This document shows, piece by piece, positions 27,114-36,791 of a DNA stretch of 64,000 bases. Each line of letters starts with the position of its first letter. The stretch's first letter is position 1. Source of the DNA: Blautia wexlerae DSM 19850 (GTDB taxonomy: Bacteria > Bacillota > Clostridia > Lachnospirales > Lachnospiraceae). The translations under genes were made by a program, and so were the position numbers. The notes beneath the pieces were generated by a model that saw only the letters and a program-made list of their open reading frames with translations, was not told the DNA's origin and searched no databases. Where the stretch lies: NCBI RefSeq assembly GCF_025148125.1, contig NZ_CP102267.1:509001-573000 (forward strand). Direction: 5' to 3'.

Positions 27114-27798
27114 AAAGGTGTTTCGTCAGGAAAGAAAATTTCTAATAAGCGGGGAACAGTATTATCGTTTTAGCCGTCAGTTTGCTGAACTATTTAAAGA
27201 AGATTCTCATAACGGTAAGGATGGATATATGGTACGTTCCCTGTACTTCGATACATTGGGAAACAAAGATTTTGAAGAAAAATTGGCGGGTGTTGAGTGT
27301 CGCAGGAAAATGCGTCTGCGGATTTACAGTCCTCAAAGTAGGACAGCACTTTTAGAGATGAAACAAAAACAGGGAAGTAATCAGTTGAAGCGTTCCCTGA
27401 CTATTTCCAGAGAACATGCTGAAGAATTAATGAAGGGACATTATGAAGTACTTCTTGAATATAGTGATCCTTTCGCAACGGAATGTTATGGTGTTCTTAA
27501 GACGAATTGTTATATACCGAAAGTCATTGTTGAATATAAGAGAATGGCGTTTGTTTTCAAAGAAAATGACACAAGGATTACCTTTGACAGCAATATATCA
27601 GCGTCAAAATTAACTGGAAGATTTTTGGAAGAATATGCAGGCTGTTTTCCAGTTATACATCCAGGGTGTGTAGTAATGGAGGTGAAATATAACAATTTTC
27701 TGTTGGCTTATATAAAAAATATTTTGCAAATCAGTAATAAAAGTGAGACGGCAGTCAGTAAATATGCACTTGCCCGTCAGGCAGTTTTTAGATTTTAA
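27103..27798 (+). CDS. VTC-domain (polyphosphate polymerase-like) protein
   Basis: A 231-residue protein matching the VTC domain: basic start RQERKFLISGEQYY, then VRSLYFDT (near 44-51), MRLRIY, LLEMKQK (near 83-89) and KRSLTIS, which are strands of the tunnel fold used by yeast Vtc4 to make polyphosphate. The Arg/Lys and Glu residues that line the tunnel are present. In bacteria this domain is usually found beside DUF4956 and CotH genes, as here; its real reaction there is not settled. It starts at ATG 27103 with GGAGG six bases upstream, inside the end of the preceding gene. Confidence 0.87.
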   Translation: MQIKKVFRQERKFLISGEQYYRFSRQFAELFKEDSHNGKDGYMVRSLYFDTLGNKDFEEKLAGVECRRKMRLRIYSPQSRTALLEMKQKQGSNQLKRSLTISREHAEELMKGHYEVLLEYSDPFATECYGVLKTNCYIPKVIVEYKRMAFVFKENDTRITFDSNISASKLTGRFLEEYAGCFPVIHPGCVVMEVKYNNFLLAYIKNILQISNKSETAVSKYALARQAVFRF

Positions 27799-27813
27799 GG
27801 AGGAGAGAGTTAA

Positions 27814-28491
27814 ATGAGAAGTTTTTTAAATGAATTAATTCAGCAGGTAGAAGTTTTAAGTATGACAGAAATATTAACACAAATTCTTGTTGCTGCGGCG
27901 TTGGGATTTGTGATTTATCTTTCATACTATATGTCACATACAGGTACAATATACAGTCGGAAGTTTAATACAAGCCTCGTTGTACTTGCTGTTCTGACAA
28001 CAGTAGTTATGACGGCAATCGGTAATAACGTGGCGTTATCGCTCGGTATGGTAGGTGCTTTGTCAATTGTCCGTTTTAGGACGGCTATCAAGGATTCGAG
28101 AGATACGGTATATATTTTCTGGACAGTAGTAGTTGGTCTTACATGTGGAGTTGGAGATTACATAACAGCGGGAATCGGTAGTGCAATTGTATTTCTGATA
28201 CTTCTCGTTCTTGGCAGAATTAAGAATGAAAGTCGTATGCTTTTGATTGTTCGGGGAGCAAGAAGTACGGATAAAAGAATTATGTCTGTTGTTAGTGAAT
28301 ATTTTTCACGGAGAATTGATCTGCGAGTTGAAAATACCACCGAACAGACAGTAGAACTGATTTATGAGATTCCGCTGAAAATATTTGAGAAAGCAAGCAA
28401 CCGCGCAGAGAGTATTGCGGACTGCCTATATGAGATTGAACACGTGGAATATGTGAATGTAGTTGCTCAGGATGATGATATTAGTAACTAA
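27814..28491 (+). CDS. DUF4956 membrane protein
   Basis: A 225-residue protein with four hydrophobic segments in the N-terminal two-thirds and a cytoplasmic C-terminal alpha/beta domain (about 150-225). The conserved block SLGMVGALSIVRFRTAIKD (near 70-90) identifies the DUF4956 family. Family members are almost always next to VTC-domain and CotH genes; they may move or anchor an anionic polymer made by the VTC protein. The ribosome site AAGGAGGAGAG precedes ATG 27814. Confidence 0.87.
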   Translation: MRSFLNELIQQVEVLSMTEILTQILVAAALGFVIYLSYYMSHTGTIYSRKFNTSLVVLAVLTTVVMTAIGNNVALSLGMVGALSIVRFRTAIKDSRDTVYIFWTVVVGLTCGVGDYITAGIGSAIVFLILLVLGRIKNESRMLLIVRGARSTDKRIMSVVSEYFSRRIDLRVENTTEQTVELIYEIPLKIFEKASNRAESIADCLYEIEHVEYVNVVAQDDDISN

Positions 28492-28535
28492 TAGTGTTAG
28501 TGTGTCATTCTTGAAACAGTCAAAGGAGGAATATT

Positions 28536-30083
28536 TTGAAAAACAAATATTGGGTACTGATTATAGCAGCACTTACAGTAATCGGTACGTTTTGGACTCA
28601 GATAGAACTGGGAGGGAAAAAATACAGAACACATCAACATAAAGAATATCTTTCAGTAGAAGATACAATCCCGGATGTACAGGAAGCCATAAATGCGGAA
28701 CAAATATCAGAATCTCAGTATAACAGCGAGGCAGTAGACATAGAAAAATTAAAAACGCATTTGCCCGTGGTTAAAATAGAAACCTCTGAAGAAATTCCTG
28801 GAGTGCCATATTATGAAGAAGGATATTCACATAGAAAATATACGACTACGTCAGAAGGAGAAAGTGAACTTGCCGCAACGATGCAGATTATTGACAATCT
28901 GGATACATATAATACGGTCAATGACAAACCCGCAGTTAGTACAAGTATAAGAATAAGAGTCCGGGGAAATACCTCGAGATGGTTTGATAAAAAATCTTAC
29001 GCTGTTACGACAGTAGATGGAGATGGTACTGAGCAGGATAGAAGGATAATGGGTATGGAGGCGGCACATGACTGGGCACTCCACGGCCCATTTTTAGATA
29101 AAACTCTGATGCGTAATTATATAGCTATGAATTTTTCTGGTGAGCTTATGGATTTTGCACCAGATGTCAGATTTTGTGAGGTGATTCTGAACGGGGCGTA
29201 TCAGGGAGTTTATGTGATGATGGAAACTATCAGCAGGGGTAAAGGAAGAGTGGATATAGCGCGCCCAAACTTAACGAAAAATGTTACAGGCTACATTGTA
29301 GAAATTGATAATGCTACAAGTCTTCCGGTATCTGCACTGAATAATTTTACAAAATATGTATCTGTACTTAGAAAAGATTCATTTTTTGATCTTGTTTATC
29401 CGGGAGAAGAGCAGACTACACCTGCAATCAAGGACTACATTGAAAAAGATCTTAGCAAATTTGAAAAAGCGTTATATTCTTATGATTACGATACGCTTGC
29501 TTATGGATTTAATAATTATGTCGATATTGAAGAATTTGCTGACTATTTTATTATTGCAGAAGTATTTCTTCAGCATGATACGGGGAATCTGTCTACTTAT
29601 TTTTATAAAGATGTAAATGGAAAAATCAAGCCATGTGTATGGGATTTTAACAATGATCTCGGCAATATAAGTACGGACAACGAAGATGACTTTCATATAC
29701 GACAGTTTGTTTCTGTACAGGCACCATGGTTCTGGATGATGATAAAAGATGAGAACTATATCAATTTAATTATTGATAGATATAGGGAATTCCGACAGGG
29801 AATATTAAGCAATGAAAATATTTTGCAGTATATACAGGATGTAACAGAATATCAGGGAGAAGCTGTGAATCGGAATTATGCTGTATGGGGATATAGCTTT
29901 AATTCCGAGAATCTCGACAGTCGAAACAAGCTTCATCCAGATGAAAGAAATCCGGAAAGCTACGAGGAGGCTGTGGGTCAGATGACGGATGAGTTGATCG
30001 GGAGGTTGGAGTGGTTGGATGAGAATATTGAGGTATTAAAACAATACTGTCATGAATCTGCCGTTAAAAAATTTAACCACTGA
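28536..30083 (+). CDS. CotH-family surface protein kinase
   Basis: A 515-residue exported protein with one N-terminal hydrophobic anchor (residues about 5-22). The CotH kinase domain spans about residues 110-440. Motifs seen: RVRGNTSRWFDKKSY (start of the domain), GVYVMMETISRGKGRVDI, and CVWDFNNDLGN, corresponding to the metal-binding Asp segment of this atypical kinase family. Family members phosphorylate secreted or coat proteins outside the cytoplasm. It starts at TTG 28536, about six bases after AGGAGG. In this operon a metallophosphatase (34864) could provide the reverse activity. Confidence 0.88.
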   Translation: MKNKYWVLIIAALTVIGTFWTQIELGGKKYRTHQHKEYLSVEDTIPDVQEAINAEQISESQYNSEAVDIEKLKTHLPVVKIETSEEIPGVPYYEEGYSHRKYTTTSEGESELAATMQIIDNLDTYNTVNDKPAVSTSIRIRVRGNTSRWFDKKSYAVTTVDGDGTEQDRRIMGMEAAHDWALHGPFLDKTLMRNYIAMNFSGELMDFAPDVRFCEVILNGAYQGVYVMMETISRGKGRVDIARPNLTKNVTGYIVEIDNATSLPVSALNNFTKYVSVLRKDSFFDLVYPGEEQTTPAIKDYIEKDLSKFEKALYSYDYDTLAYGFNNYVDIEEFADYFIIAEVFLQHDTGNLSTYFYKDVNGKIKPCVWDFNNDLGNISTDNEDDFHIRQFVSVQAPWFWMMIKDENYINLIIDRYREFRQGILSNENILQYIQDVTEYQGEAVNRNYAVWGYSFNSENLDSRNKLHPDERNPESYEEAVGQMTDELIGRLEWLDENIEVLKQYCHESAVKKFNH

Positions 30084-30132
30084 TCAGTTTTAACGGAAAA
30101 AGATGAGTCGTTTAAGATTACAGGAGATACAT

Positions 30133-32298
30133 ATGAAAAAGTTTATTATAGCATGTACAGCAGTCATTATAGCGGTGATCTGCTGGATGTTTGTTTCTGA
30201 CAGGATAGGGAGTACCCTTAGTTTTAACATGAATAAAGAGGTTAAAACGTTTACAACAGTTTCAGACAAGGAGATTCTTGTGGATACTGGGAACGGAATG
30301 GAACCATTTGAAATACGCGGTGTTAATATGGGAGTGGGAATTCCTGGTCATTTTGCTACGGATTATGCTATTGATAAGGAAACCTATCTGAGATGGTTCC
30401 GGATGATTAAGGATATGGGAGCCAACTGTGTGAGGGTGTACACCCTGCTACAGGATGATTTTTATGATGCTGTCTGGGAATTTAATCATGATAATCCCGA
30501 TCCACTTTATATTATCCATGGAGTATGGATCGATGATTATGTTCTTTACTCACACAGAGATGCCTACAGCAAAGATTTTCTTAATGAGTTTCTGAAGGAT
30601 TCCAGGATTCTGGTGGATATGATACATGGAAATAAGCGTTTTTCACTAGGAGAAGATCTTGGGAGCGGGAGTTATACAAAAGATATTTCTCCATGGGTGC
30701 TGGGATATATCCTAGGTGTGGAGTGGGAAGATACAACAGTTGCTTTTACGGATCATATGCAGGAGGAAAGGGATTCGTATGAGGGGAAATATATGCGCAC
30801 GACAGAAGAAGCAACGCCTTTTGAAGCAATGCTTGCGCAGGTAGGGGATAAGATTATAGAATACGAAACGGAAAAATATTCAAGTCAGCGTCTGATTGCT
30901 TTTTCTAACTGGCCAACAACAGATCCGCTTGAGTGGGATCAGATTGTAGAATGGTATTTTAGAAAATTTGAACAGGTGGATGTAGAGCATATAAAAACGA
31001 CAGATGAGTTTCTATCAGGACAGTTTGCGTCTTACCATATCTATCCGTATTTCCCGGATTATCTCGGATTCATGGATGTTCTGGGAATGAAGATTGAAAG
31101 CAGAGAAAAATTTACAGACGAAGACGGGACGTTTAACTCATATAGGGCATATCTAACTGCAATAAACGCACATCATACCATGCCGGTTATTATCTCGGAA
31201 TATGGAGTTCCTTCATCGAGAGGAAGAGCGCAGTCGGATCGAAATACAGGGCGTTCACAAGGTGGGATGAGCGAGGAGGAACAAGGAAAAGCACTAGTAC
31301 AGTGCTACAAGGATATCATGGCATCAGGGTGCGCAGGATCTGTAGCGTTTACCTGGCAGGATGAATGGTTCAAGCGAACGTGGAACACTATGGCTTATAC
31401 GGATTTGACAAAGACGTGTTACTGGAGTGACTATCAGACGAATGAACAGTATTTTGGTATTCTGTCTTTTGATCCGGGTGAAGTAGAGAGTGTCTGCTAT
31501 GTTGACGGAGATGTTTCGGAATGGGAAGAAACAGATATAGTGATGGAGACGGATACCATGTCGCTTAGTTGCAAGTATGATGAAAAATATGTTTATTTCA
31601 GAGTTCACAAGGATGATTTTCACTTTGGAAATGAAACACTTTATGTTCCGATTGATACGACACCAAAATCAGGAAGCACAGCATGCGACGGTATAGCGCC
31701 GCTATTTGAACAAGAGGCGGATTTTGTACTGATTATTTCAGGGCGGGAGGATACCAAAATTCTTGTACAGGAAAGATATGAAGCGCTAAGAGCGATGTAT
31801 TCTCAGAGAGTTTATGGTGAAGACGCATATCTAAATGTCCCTGAAAAAGATACTGGAAAATTTGTTCCGATACATCTGATGCTGCAGGTTGCAAATGATC
31901 CAAGTTTTGAAATCACCCCTGAAGGGTTTGAAAGTGCAGAAACTTTTGATACAGGAACACTTACGTATGGAAATGGGAATCCGGATTCGGCGGATTTCAA
32001 CTCATTATCTGATTTTATTGTAAATGGGGATGAGATTGAGATCAGATTACCATGGTCTTTGTTGAACTTCTATAATCCTTCGGAGATGGTGATCCATGAT
32101 GATTACTATGAAAATTATGGAATAGAAGGAATAGAAATTTCAGAGATGTATGCCGGTGTAGGGACAGATGCAAATGTGCAGTTTCCTATTAAAATGGGAA
32201 CGGTTGAATTGAAAGGATGGGGCACAAATCCCACATGGCATGAACGATTAAAACAAGGATATTACGATCTGCAGGAATTGTGGAAGGATAAGGATTAA
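30133..32298 (+). CDS. Membrane-anchored glycoside-hydrolase-like TIM-barrel protein
   Basis: A 721-residue exported protein. An N-terminal anchor or signal (residues 3-22) is followed by a clan-A glycosidase-like barrel (about 60-420): IRGVNMGVG, MGANCVRVYTLL, and a candidate nucleophile Glu in VIISEYGVPSSRG. The C-terminal 290 residues are a separate beta-rich region with DGDVSEWEETD, reminiscent of a DOMON/carbohydrate-binding fold. It probably cuts or remodels the polymer made by the operon's synthase, or acts as a glucanosyltransferase. The start is ATG 30133, six bases after AGGAG. Family number is not certain. Confidence 0.75.
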   Translation: MKKFIIACTAVIIAVICWMFVSDRIGSTLSFNMNKEVKTFTTVSDKEILVDTGNGMEPFEIRGVNMGVGIPGHFATDYAIDKETYLRWFRMIKDMGANCVRVYTLLQDDFYDAVWEFNHDNPDPLYIIHGVWIDDYVLYSHRDAYSKDFLNEFLKDSRILVDMIHGNKRFSLGEDLGSGSYTKDISPWVLGYILGVEWEDTTVAFTDHMQEERDSYEGKYMRTTEEATPFEAMLAQVGDKIIEYETEKYSSQRLIAFSNWPTTDPLEWDQIVEWYFRKFEQVDVEHIKTTDEFLSGQFASYHIYPYFPDYLGFMDVLGMKIESREKFTDEDGTFNSYRAYLTAINAHHTMPVIISEYGVPSSRGRAQSDRNTGRSQGGMSEEEQGKALVQCYKDIMASGCAGSVAFTWQDEWFKRTWNTMAYTDLTKTCYWSDYQTNEQYFGILSFDPGEVESVCYVDGDVSEWEETDIVMETDTMSLSCKYDEKYVYFRVHKDDFHFGNETLYVPIDTTPKSGSTACDGIAPLFEQEADFVLIISGREDTKILVQERYEALRAMYSQRVYGEDAYLNVPEKDTGKFVPIHLMLQVANDPSFEITPEGFESAETFDTGTLTYGNGNPDSADFNSLSDFIVNGDEIEIRLPWSLLNFYNPSEMVIHDDYYENYGIEGIEISEMYAGVGTDANVQFPIKMGTVELKGWGTNPTWHERLKQGYYDLQELWKDKD

Positions 32299-32339
32299 AT
32301 CCTAAAGGGTGGTTAATATATGAAAGGGCGATAGTTTTC

Positions 32340-33452
32340 ATGGTATTTCAAGTAAATTTGTTAATTTATTTATATATGGCCATATGTATATGTCTTTTAT
32401 TGTTTAATTTGGTTTATTTCGCCAGAGACTTTTTTAAGAGAAAAAGAGATCCTGAAATGGTAAGAAAGTATATGAACAAACTTTGTGAAATGCTTGAAAC
32501 ATCAGGAGTCGAAAAGATATCCCAAAAAGAAGAAAAATTCTGGACTAGAAAATTGAGCAAAAGCTCTGGACTTATTTTATTCCAACAGGTAGTAGAAGAA
32601 CTGGAAGCGAAGGGAAAACAGGAAGATATAGAAAAATGGATCAGAAATAACAGAGATCTGTTCTATAAGCTCAGTAGTGCTTATATGAAAAAAAGAGGCA
32701 TGGAGAAAGCACTTATGGCATACATCATAGAGCAGCATCATCTGTGTGGTCCGGGAGCCAGAGACCCGTTTGCACTTCAGATGGAATGGCTTGTATCGGA
32801 TCATTCTATCTACTGCCGCGAAAATGCACTCTATGCCTTGTATGCTGGCGGACAGCCTGAACACGTGATAAAAGCATATCATATTTTGACTAGAATGCGG
32901 ATAGAACACAGCTCAAAAATGGTAACAGATGGCTTGCTTTCTTTTCAAGGAGACAGGGAATTGCTGGCTGAAGAATTATGGAAAAACTGGACTCATTATT
33001 CAACATATTACAAAATATGTTTTGTAAACTTTTTCCGAATGATATCCGGAAACTTTACCGAACGACTACTTATTGTTCTTAAAGATGAAGAAAATGACAG
33101 AGAGCTTCGACTGGCAGTAATTCGTTATTTTCGAAAGTATAAGTATGACAAGGCGTGGGAATATCTGTGCTGTCTGGTTGAGGAGTGGCGTGAATCAGAT
33201 TGGGAATATGCTGCGCTTAGTGCACTGGCCCTTGAATCGTATCCAGGGAAAAGGACTATAGACGCGTTGAAAAAAGGCTGTGAAAGTCGAAACTGGTATA
33301 TTCGCTATAATAGTGCTCAGTCTCTTGGAAAATTAATTGATCACGAACAAAAAGGAAAGCTCATACAGAACGAAAAAGATATATATGCAAAAGAAATGAT
33401 GGCATATAAATTTATGGGAACGGAGGAAAGTACAGATGATGGATGCGATTAA
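32340..33452 (+). CDS. HEAT-repeat membrane-associated protein
   Basis: A 370-residue protein. One N-terminal hydrophobic segment (residues about 6-28) is followed by basic/coiled sequence. A C-terminal stretch (about 150-360) is made of tandem helical pairs of the HEAT type (ELRLAVIRYFRKYKYDKAWEYL, then WEYAALSALALESYPG and WYIRYNSAQSLGKLI). It is probably a cytoplasmic scaffold bound to the membrane. It overlaps the glycosyltransferase gene by 17 bases, so the two are translationally coupled and probably interact. Confidence 0.8.
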   Translation: MVFQVNLLIYLYMAICICLLLFNLVYFARDFFKRKRDPEMVRKYMNKLCEMLETSGVEKISQKEEKFWTRKLSKSSGLILFQQVVEELEAKGKQEDIEKWIRNNRDLFYKLSSAYMKKRGMEKALMAYIIEQHHLCGPGARDPFALQMEWLVSDHSIYCRENALYALYAGGQPEHVIKAYHILTRMRIEHSSKMVTDGLLSFQGDRELLAEELWKNWTHYSTYYKICFVNFFRMISGNFTERLLIVLKDEENDRELRLAVIRYFRKYKYDKAWEYLCCLVEEWRESDWEYAALSALALESYPGKRTIDALKKGCESRNWYIRYNSAQSLGKLIDHEQKGKLIQNEKDIYAKEMMAYKFMGTEESTDDGCD

Positions 33453-34839
33453 ACTATTTTTGTTTTTTGTTGACGTTTTTTTTGTTATTTATTTGATTGG
33501 TTATAGCACTTTCCTTTTTTTGTCAGTTGTTGTAGGAGCATCGGAACTTTACGAGAAACGAATGGACGAAAAGATGAAAGGAACACTCCGTCATGATTTT
33601 TATATTCCCATCAGTATAATTGTTCCTGCACACAACGAAGAAATGACAGTTGTAGATACGGTTTTTTCACTTTTGGAACAGGATTATAAACTTTATGAAA
33701 TTATCGTTGTAGATGATGGATCAACAGATCGAACAGTAGAATATCTGGTGGATTCTTTCCACATGAAAAGAATAAATAGGCCCATCAGAAAAAGAGTTCA
33801 CTGCAAGAAGGAGCAGGCAATTTATGAAACAGTCTATAATGGGATTTTCATTACTTTGGTTCAAAAAGAAAATGGAGGTAAGGCAGACAGCCTGAATATG
33901 GGAATTAATATATCAAATTATCCCTATTTTATTTGTATGGATGCGGATTCGATGTTGCAACGTAATTCTCTTTATGAAATCGCAAAACCGATACTGGAAG
34001 ATGATAAAGTAGTAGCCTGTGGCGGGCAGATTGCTGTATCTAATGGTATCCGATTAGTAAAAGGCGAAGTAAGTGACTATAGTATGCCTAAAAAGTTGAT
34101 CGTAGCAATGCAGGTGCTTGAATATGAGCGTTCGTTTCTTGCTTCCAGAATCTTTATGAACCGCTATAACGGAAACCTGATTATATCAGGGGCATTTGGC
34201 ATATTTAAAAAAGAAACAGTTCTTCTTGCAGGTGGATATGACGATTCCACAATGGGAGAGGATATGGAACTTGTTGTGAAGCTTCATGTTTTCTGCAGAT
34301 CAAATCATATTGATTATTCTATACAGTATGCGCCAGACGCAATCTGCTGGAGCCAGGTACCGAGAAATCTCAAAGATTTGATAAAACAAAGGAGACGATG
34401 GCATATCGGGCTTTTTGAAAGTCTGACAAAGTATAAAAATGCAGTAGGGAAAAAAGAGTACGGACTTTTAGGGGCGGTTTCGTTTCTATATTTTTGGATT
34501 TATGAACTGCTTTCGCCGTATATTGAAGTCTTTGGAATACTGACGATTATCCTTTCATATGTGGTAAATCTGGTTAACGAACCTTTTATGATATTGTTTT
34601 TTTTGGTATATGCAGCATTTGGGTGCATTCTTACGCTTATATCATTTTTCAGTCGACTGTATATGAGAAAAATGCGCATATCATGGAAGGATGTGTTGAA
34701 AGCTATACTTTTAAGTGGATTTGAACTGATAGGACTGCGATTTATTCTTATGATTGTGAGGATGAACGCGCTGATCGGGTATCGGAAATACAAAGATACA
34801 TGGGGAACTCTTGAAAGAAAGAAGCTTAATAGAGAATAG
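33436..34839 (+). CDS. Processive family-2 glycosyltransferase (polysaccharide synthase)
   Basis: A 467-residue membrane enzyme of the PgaC/BcsA type. An N-terminal helix (about 6-33) is followed by a GT-A domain with the UDP-sugar motif VVDDGSTDRT (near 94-103). It continues with MDADS (near 175), GEDMEL (near 275) and the acceptor motif QRRRW (near 317). Two or three C-terminal helices form the export channel. It should make a linear surface polysaccharide from UDP-sugar and push it across the membrane. No PilZ domain is attached. The start is ATG 33436 after GGAGG, overlapping the HEAT-repeat gene. Confidence 0.93.
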   Translation: MMDAIKLFLFFVDVFFVIYLIGYSTFLFLSVVVGASELYEKRMDEKMKGTLRHDFYIPISIIVPAHNEEMTVVDTVFSLLEQDYKLYEIIVVDDGSTDRTVEYLVDSFHMKRINRPIRKRVHCKKEQAIYETVYNGIFITLVQKENGGKADSLNMGINISNYPYFICMDADSMLQRNSLYEIAKPILEDDKVVACGGQIAVSNGIRLVKGEVSDYSMPKKLIVAMQVLEYERSFLASRIFMNRYNGNLIISGAFGIFKKETVLLAGGYDDSTMGEDMELVVKLHVFCRSNHIDYSIQYAPDAICWSQVPRNLKDLIKQRRRWHIGLFESLTKYKNAVGKKEYGLLGAVSFLYFWIYELLSPYIEVFGILTIILSYVVNLVNEPFMILFFLVYAAFGCILTLISFFSRLYMRKMRISWKDVLKAILLSGFELIGLRFILMIVRMNALIGYRKYKDTWGTLERKKLNRE

Positions 34840-34863
34840 TATGATATCGGTGGAGAAGGTTAT

Positions 34864-36756
34864 ATGAAAGATGGAAATGAAGGACACGGTATGAACAAGA
34901 AATACGAGAAATTTAAACTGGCAGTAGGAACAACTTTTGCGTTTTTTATTTTGGTGGCAGTAATGGGTATTGCTTTCGTTCAGAACCGTTATGCTGATGA
35001 AAATATACTTGAAGATGAACTGTTGGAAATTCAAGGAGATGAAAAATTTCATTATGTAGAAACCGGTATAACATATTGGCAGTATAAGGATACGGAAGGA
35101 GAACCGTCGATTGATAGCAACGGAAAACGCTGGAACGAAGCTGGATATCTGACAGAAGACTGGAAAGAGGCCAAGGGAAGTTTTGGGAGTTATTATGGAG
35201 AACTGAATGATCGTGTGGGAGGAAAATATCCCTCGAATCTGCTGAACTATTATTCTGCTAAAAAGAAGGCTCTGCCAGTATATTATTTTAGAACAGAATT
35301 TGAGGTGGACGATGCCAGAGAGATATTTCAGCTTTCAGGAGAAATACAGTTTGATGATTCTGTAATCATATATCTGAATGGAAAAGAAATATACAAAGAT
35401 AATGAACCGACAGAAGGTTATGACCCAGGAACCGGGTATGGAGCGAAAGAGGGAGTAGAAACATCTTGGAACAGGGTTTTTTCAGTAGAAAATACTACTG
35501 CACTAAAAAACGGAACAAACTGCATTGCAGTTGAGGTTCATCAGATACATGAAGACAGCTCTGATGTCTATTTTGACTTTAAGGAGTTTAAAGGAACGCC
35601 GGAATGGAATGAAGTGGAAACATTGGATGCCGATGGTCTTATCCTTCAGCCGGGTGATACAAACAACCAGATGCTGGTTAATTGGCTTACGCCTCAAAAA
35701 GGAGGTTATAATGTACAATACTGTAGAAAAGTAGATGACTTCTACAATTATACAGAGTTGGAAATGGAACGAGTTGAGATAGAAGGGCAGTATTGTTATA
35801 AGGCAAGATTATCGAATCTTCGAGCTGGTGAAACTTACAGCTATCGATTATGTAACAGAAAAAATGGTGCACATTCAGAAGTTTTTAATTTTACGACTGC
35901 AAAACAGGGAGAGGGAGTAAAGTTTTTATTTGTCGGAGATCCCCAGATTGGTGCCGGCGAAAGCGTACAGCAGGATGGAGAAGCGTGGAAGAGGACGCTG
36001 GAGGTGGGAAAGCACATTCTGCCGAATGCAGAATTTCTGATATCGGCAGGCGACCAAAGTGACAGTTCGAAAACGGATATAGCAATAGAAGAATACTATG
36101 AATTTAGAAGTCCGGATGAACTGAAAAATATACCAGTGGCGGTAAACAAAGGGAATCATGACACCGTAAAGGAGATTTATGAAGAGCAGTTTATGCCTCC
36201 AGGTGTATGGGATGATGCGAACTACTATTTTGCCCGTGACGGAGTTCTGTTTTTCGCATTGAATTCAAACAGCGGCAGTTACGCAACTCAGATAGAATAT
36301 TTAAAAAAGGCGATTCAAAATACAAATCCGGAATGGATTATTGTTACTATGCATTATTCAATGTTTAGCGCAGGACCGCATTCAGATGAGGAAAAAATAC
36401 TGAATCTCCGAAAAGTGTATAACGAGGCATTTTCTGAATTGGACGTAGACCTTGTATTGTCCGGTCATGATCATCTGTATGCGAGAACATACCTAATGAA
36501 AGGAATGAAGTCCACCGGAAATGCGTCCGGACTAAAAAAACAGGGGGAAACGCTATATCTGTCCGGAACATCTTCTACTGGAAGCAAGTTTTATGAGAAG
36601 GAGAGTGGAAAAAAAGGCTATATTGCCTTTTATGATGGAGAAACAGAAAAAACACCTCTGATTTCTGCTATTACAATACAGGGAAAGACACTTACAATCA
36701 AAACTGTGCGTACCACGGATATGAGTGTTTTTGATGAAATTACTATTAGAAAATAA
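34864..36756 (+). CDS. Surface metallophosphoesterase with N-terminal beta domains (purple-acid-phosphatase-like)
   Basis: A 630-residue exported protein. The single anchor is near residues 20-40, then a jelly-roll-like domain (about 65-245), then a fibronectin-III/PAP-N-like domain (about 255-345). A calcineurin-like phosphoesterase domain (about 355-615) has FVGDPQIG, SAGDQSD, NKGNHD, TMHYSMF and GHDHLYAR in order, a complete dimetal site. It probably removes phosphate from surface polymers or proteins, opposing the CotH kinase. Last gene of the surface operon; no terminator is evident behind it. Confidence 0.9.
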   Translation: MKDGNEGHGMNKKYEKFKLAVGTTFAFFILVAVMGIAFVQNRYADENILEDELLEIQGDEKFHYVETGITYWQYKDTEGEPSIDSNGKRWNEAGYLTEDWKEAKGSFGSYYGELNDRVGGKYPSNLLNYYSAKKKALPVYYFRTEFEVDDAREIFQLSGEIQFDDSVIIYLNGKEIYKDNEPTEGYDPGTGYGAKEGVETSWNRVFSVENTTALKNGTNCIAVEVHQIHEDSSDVYFDFKEFKGTPEWNEVETLDADGLILQPGDTNNQMLVNWLTPQKGGYNVQYCRKVDDFYNYTELEMERVEIEGQYCYKARLSNLRAGETYSYRLCNRKNGAHSEVFNFTTAKQGEGVKFLFVGDPQIGAGESVQQDGEAWKRTLEVGKHILPNAEFLISAGDQSDSSKTDIAIEEYYEFRSPDELKNIPVAVNKGNHDTVKEIYEEQFMPPGVWDDANYYFARDGVLFFALNSNSGSYATQIEYLKKAIQNTNPEWIIVTMHYSMFSAGPHSDEEKILNLRKVYNEAFSELDVDLVLSGHDHLYARTYLMKGMKSTGNASGLKKQGETLYLSGTSSTGSKFYEKESGKKGYIAFYDGETEKTPLISAITIQGKTLTIKTVRTTDMSVFDEITIRK

Positions 36757-36791
36757 TTTTTTGTTCTGGAAGTGAAATGTTATAAATTGGA

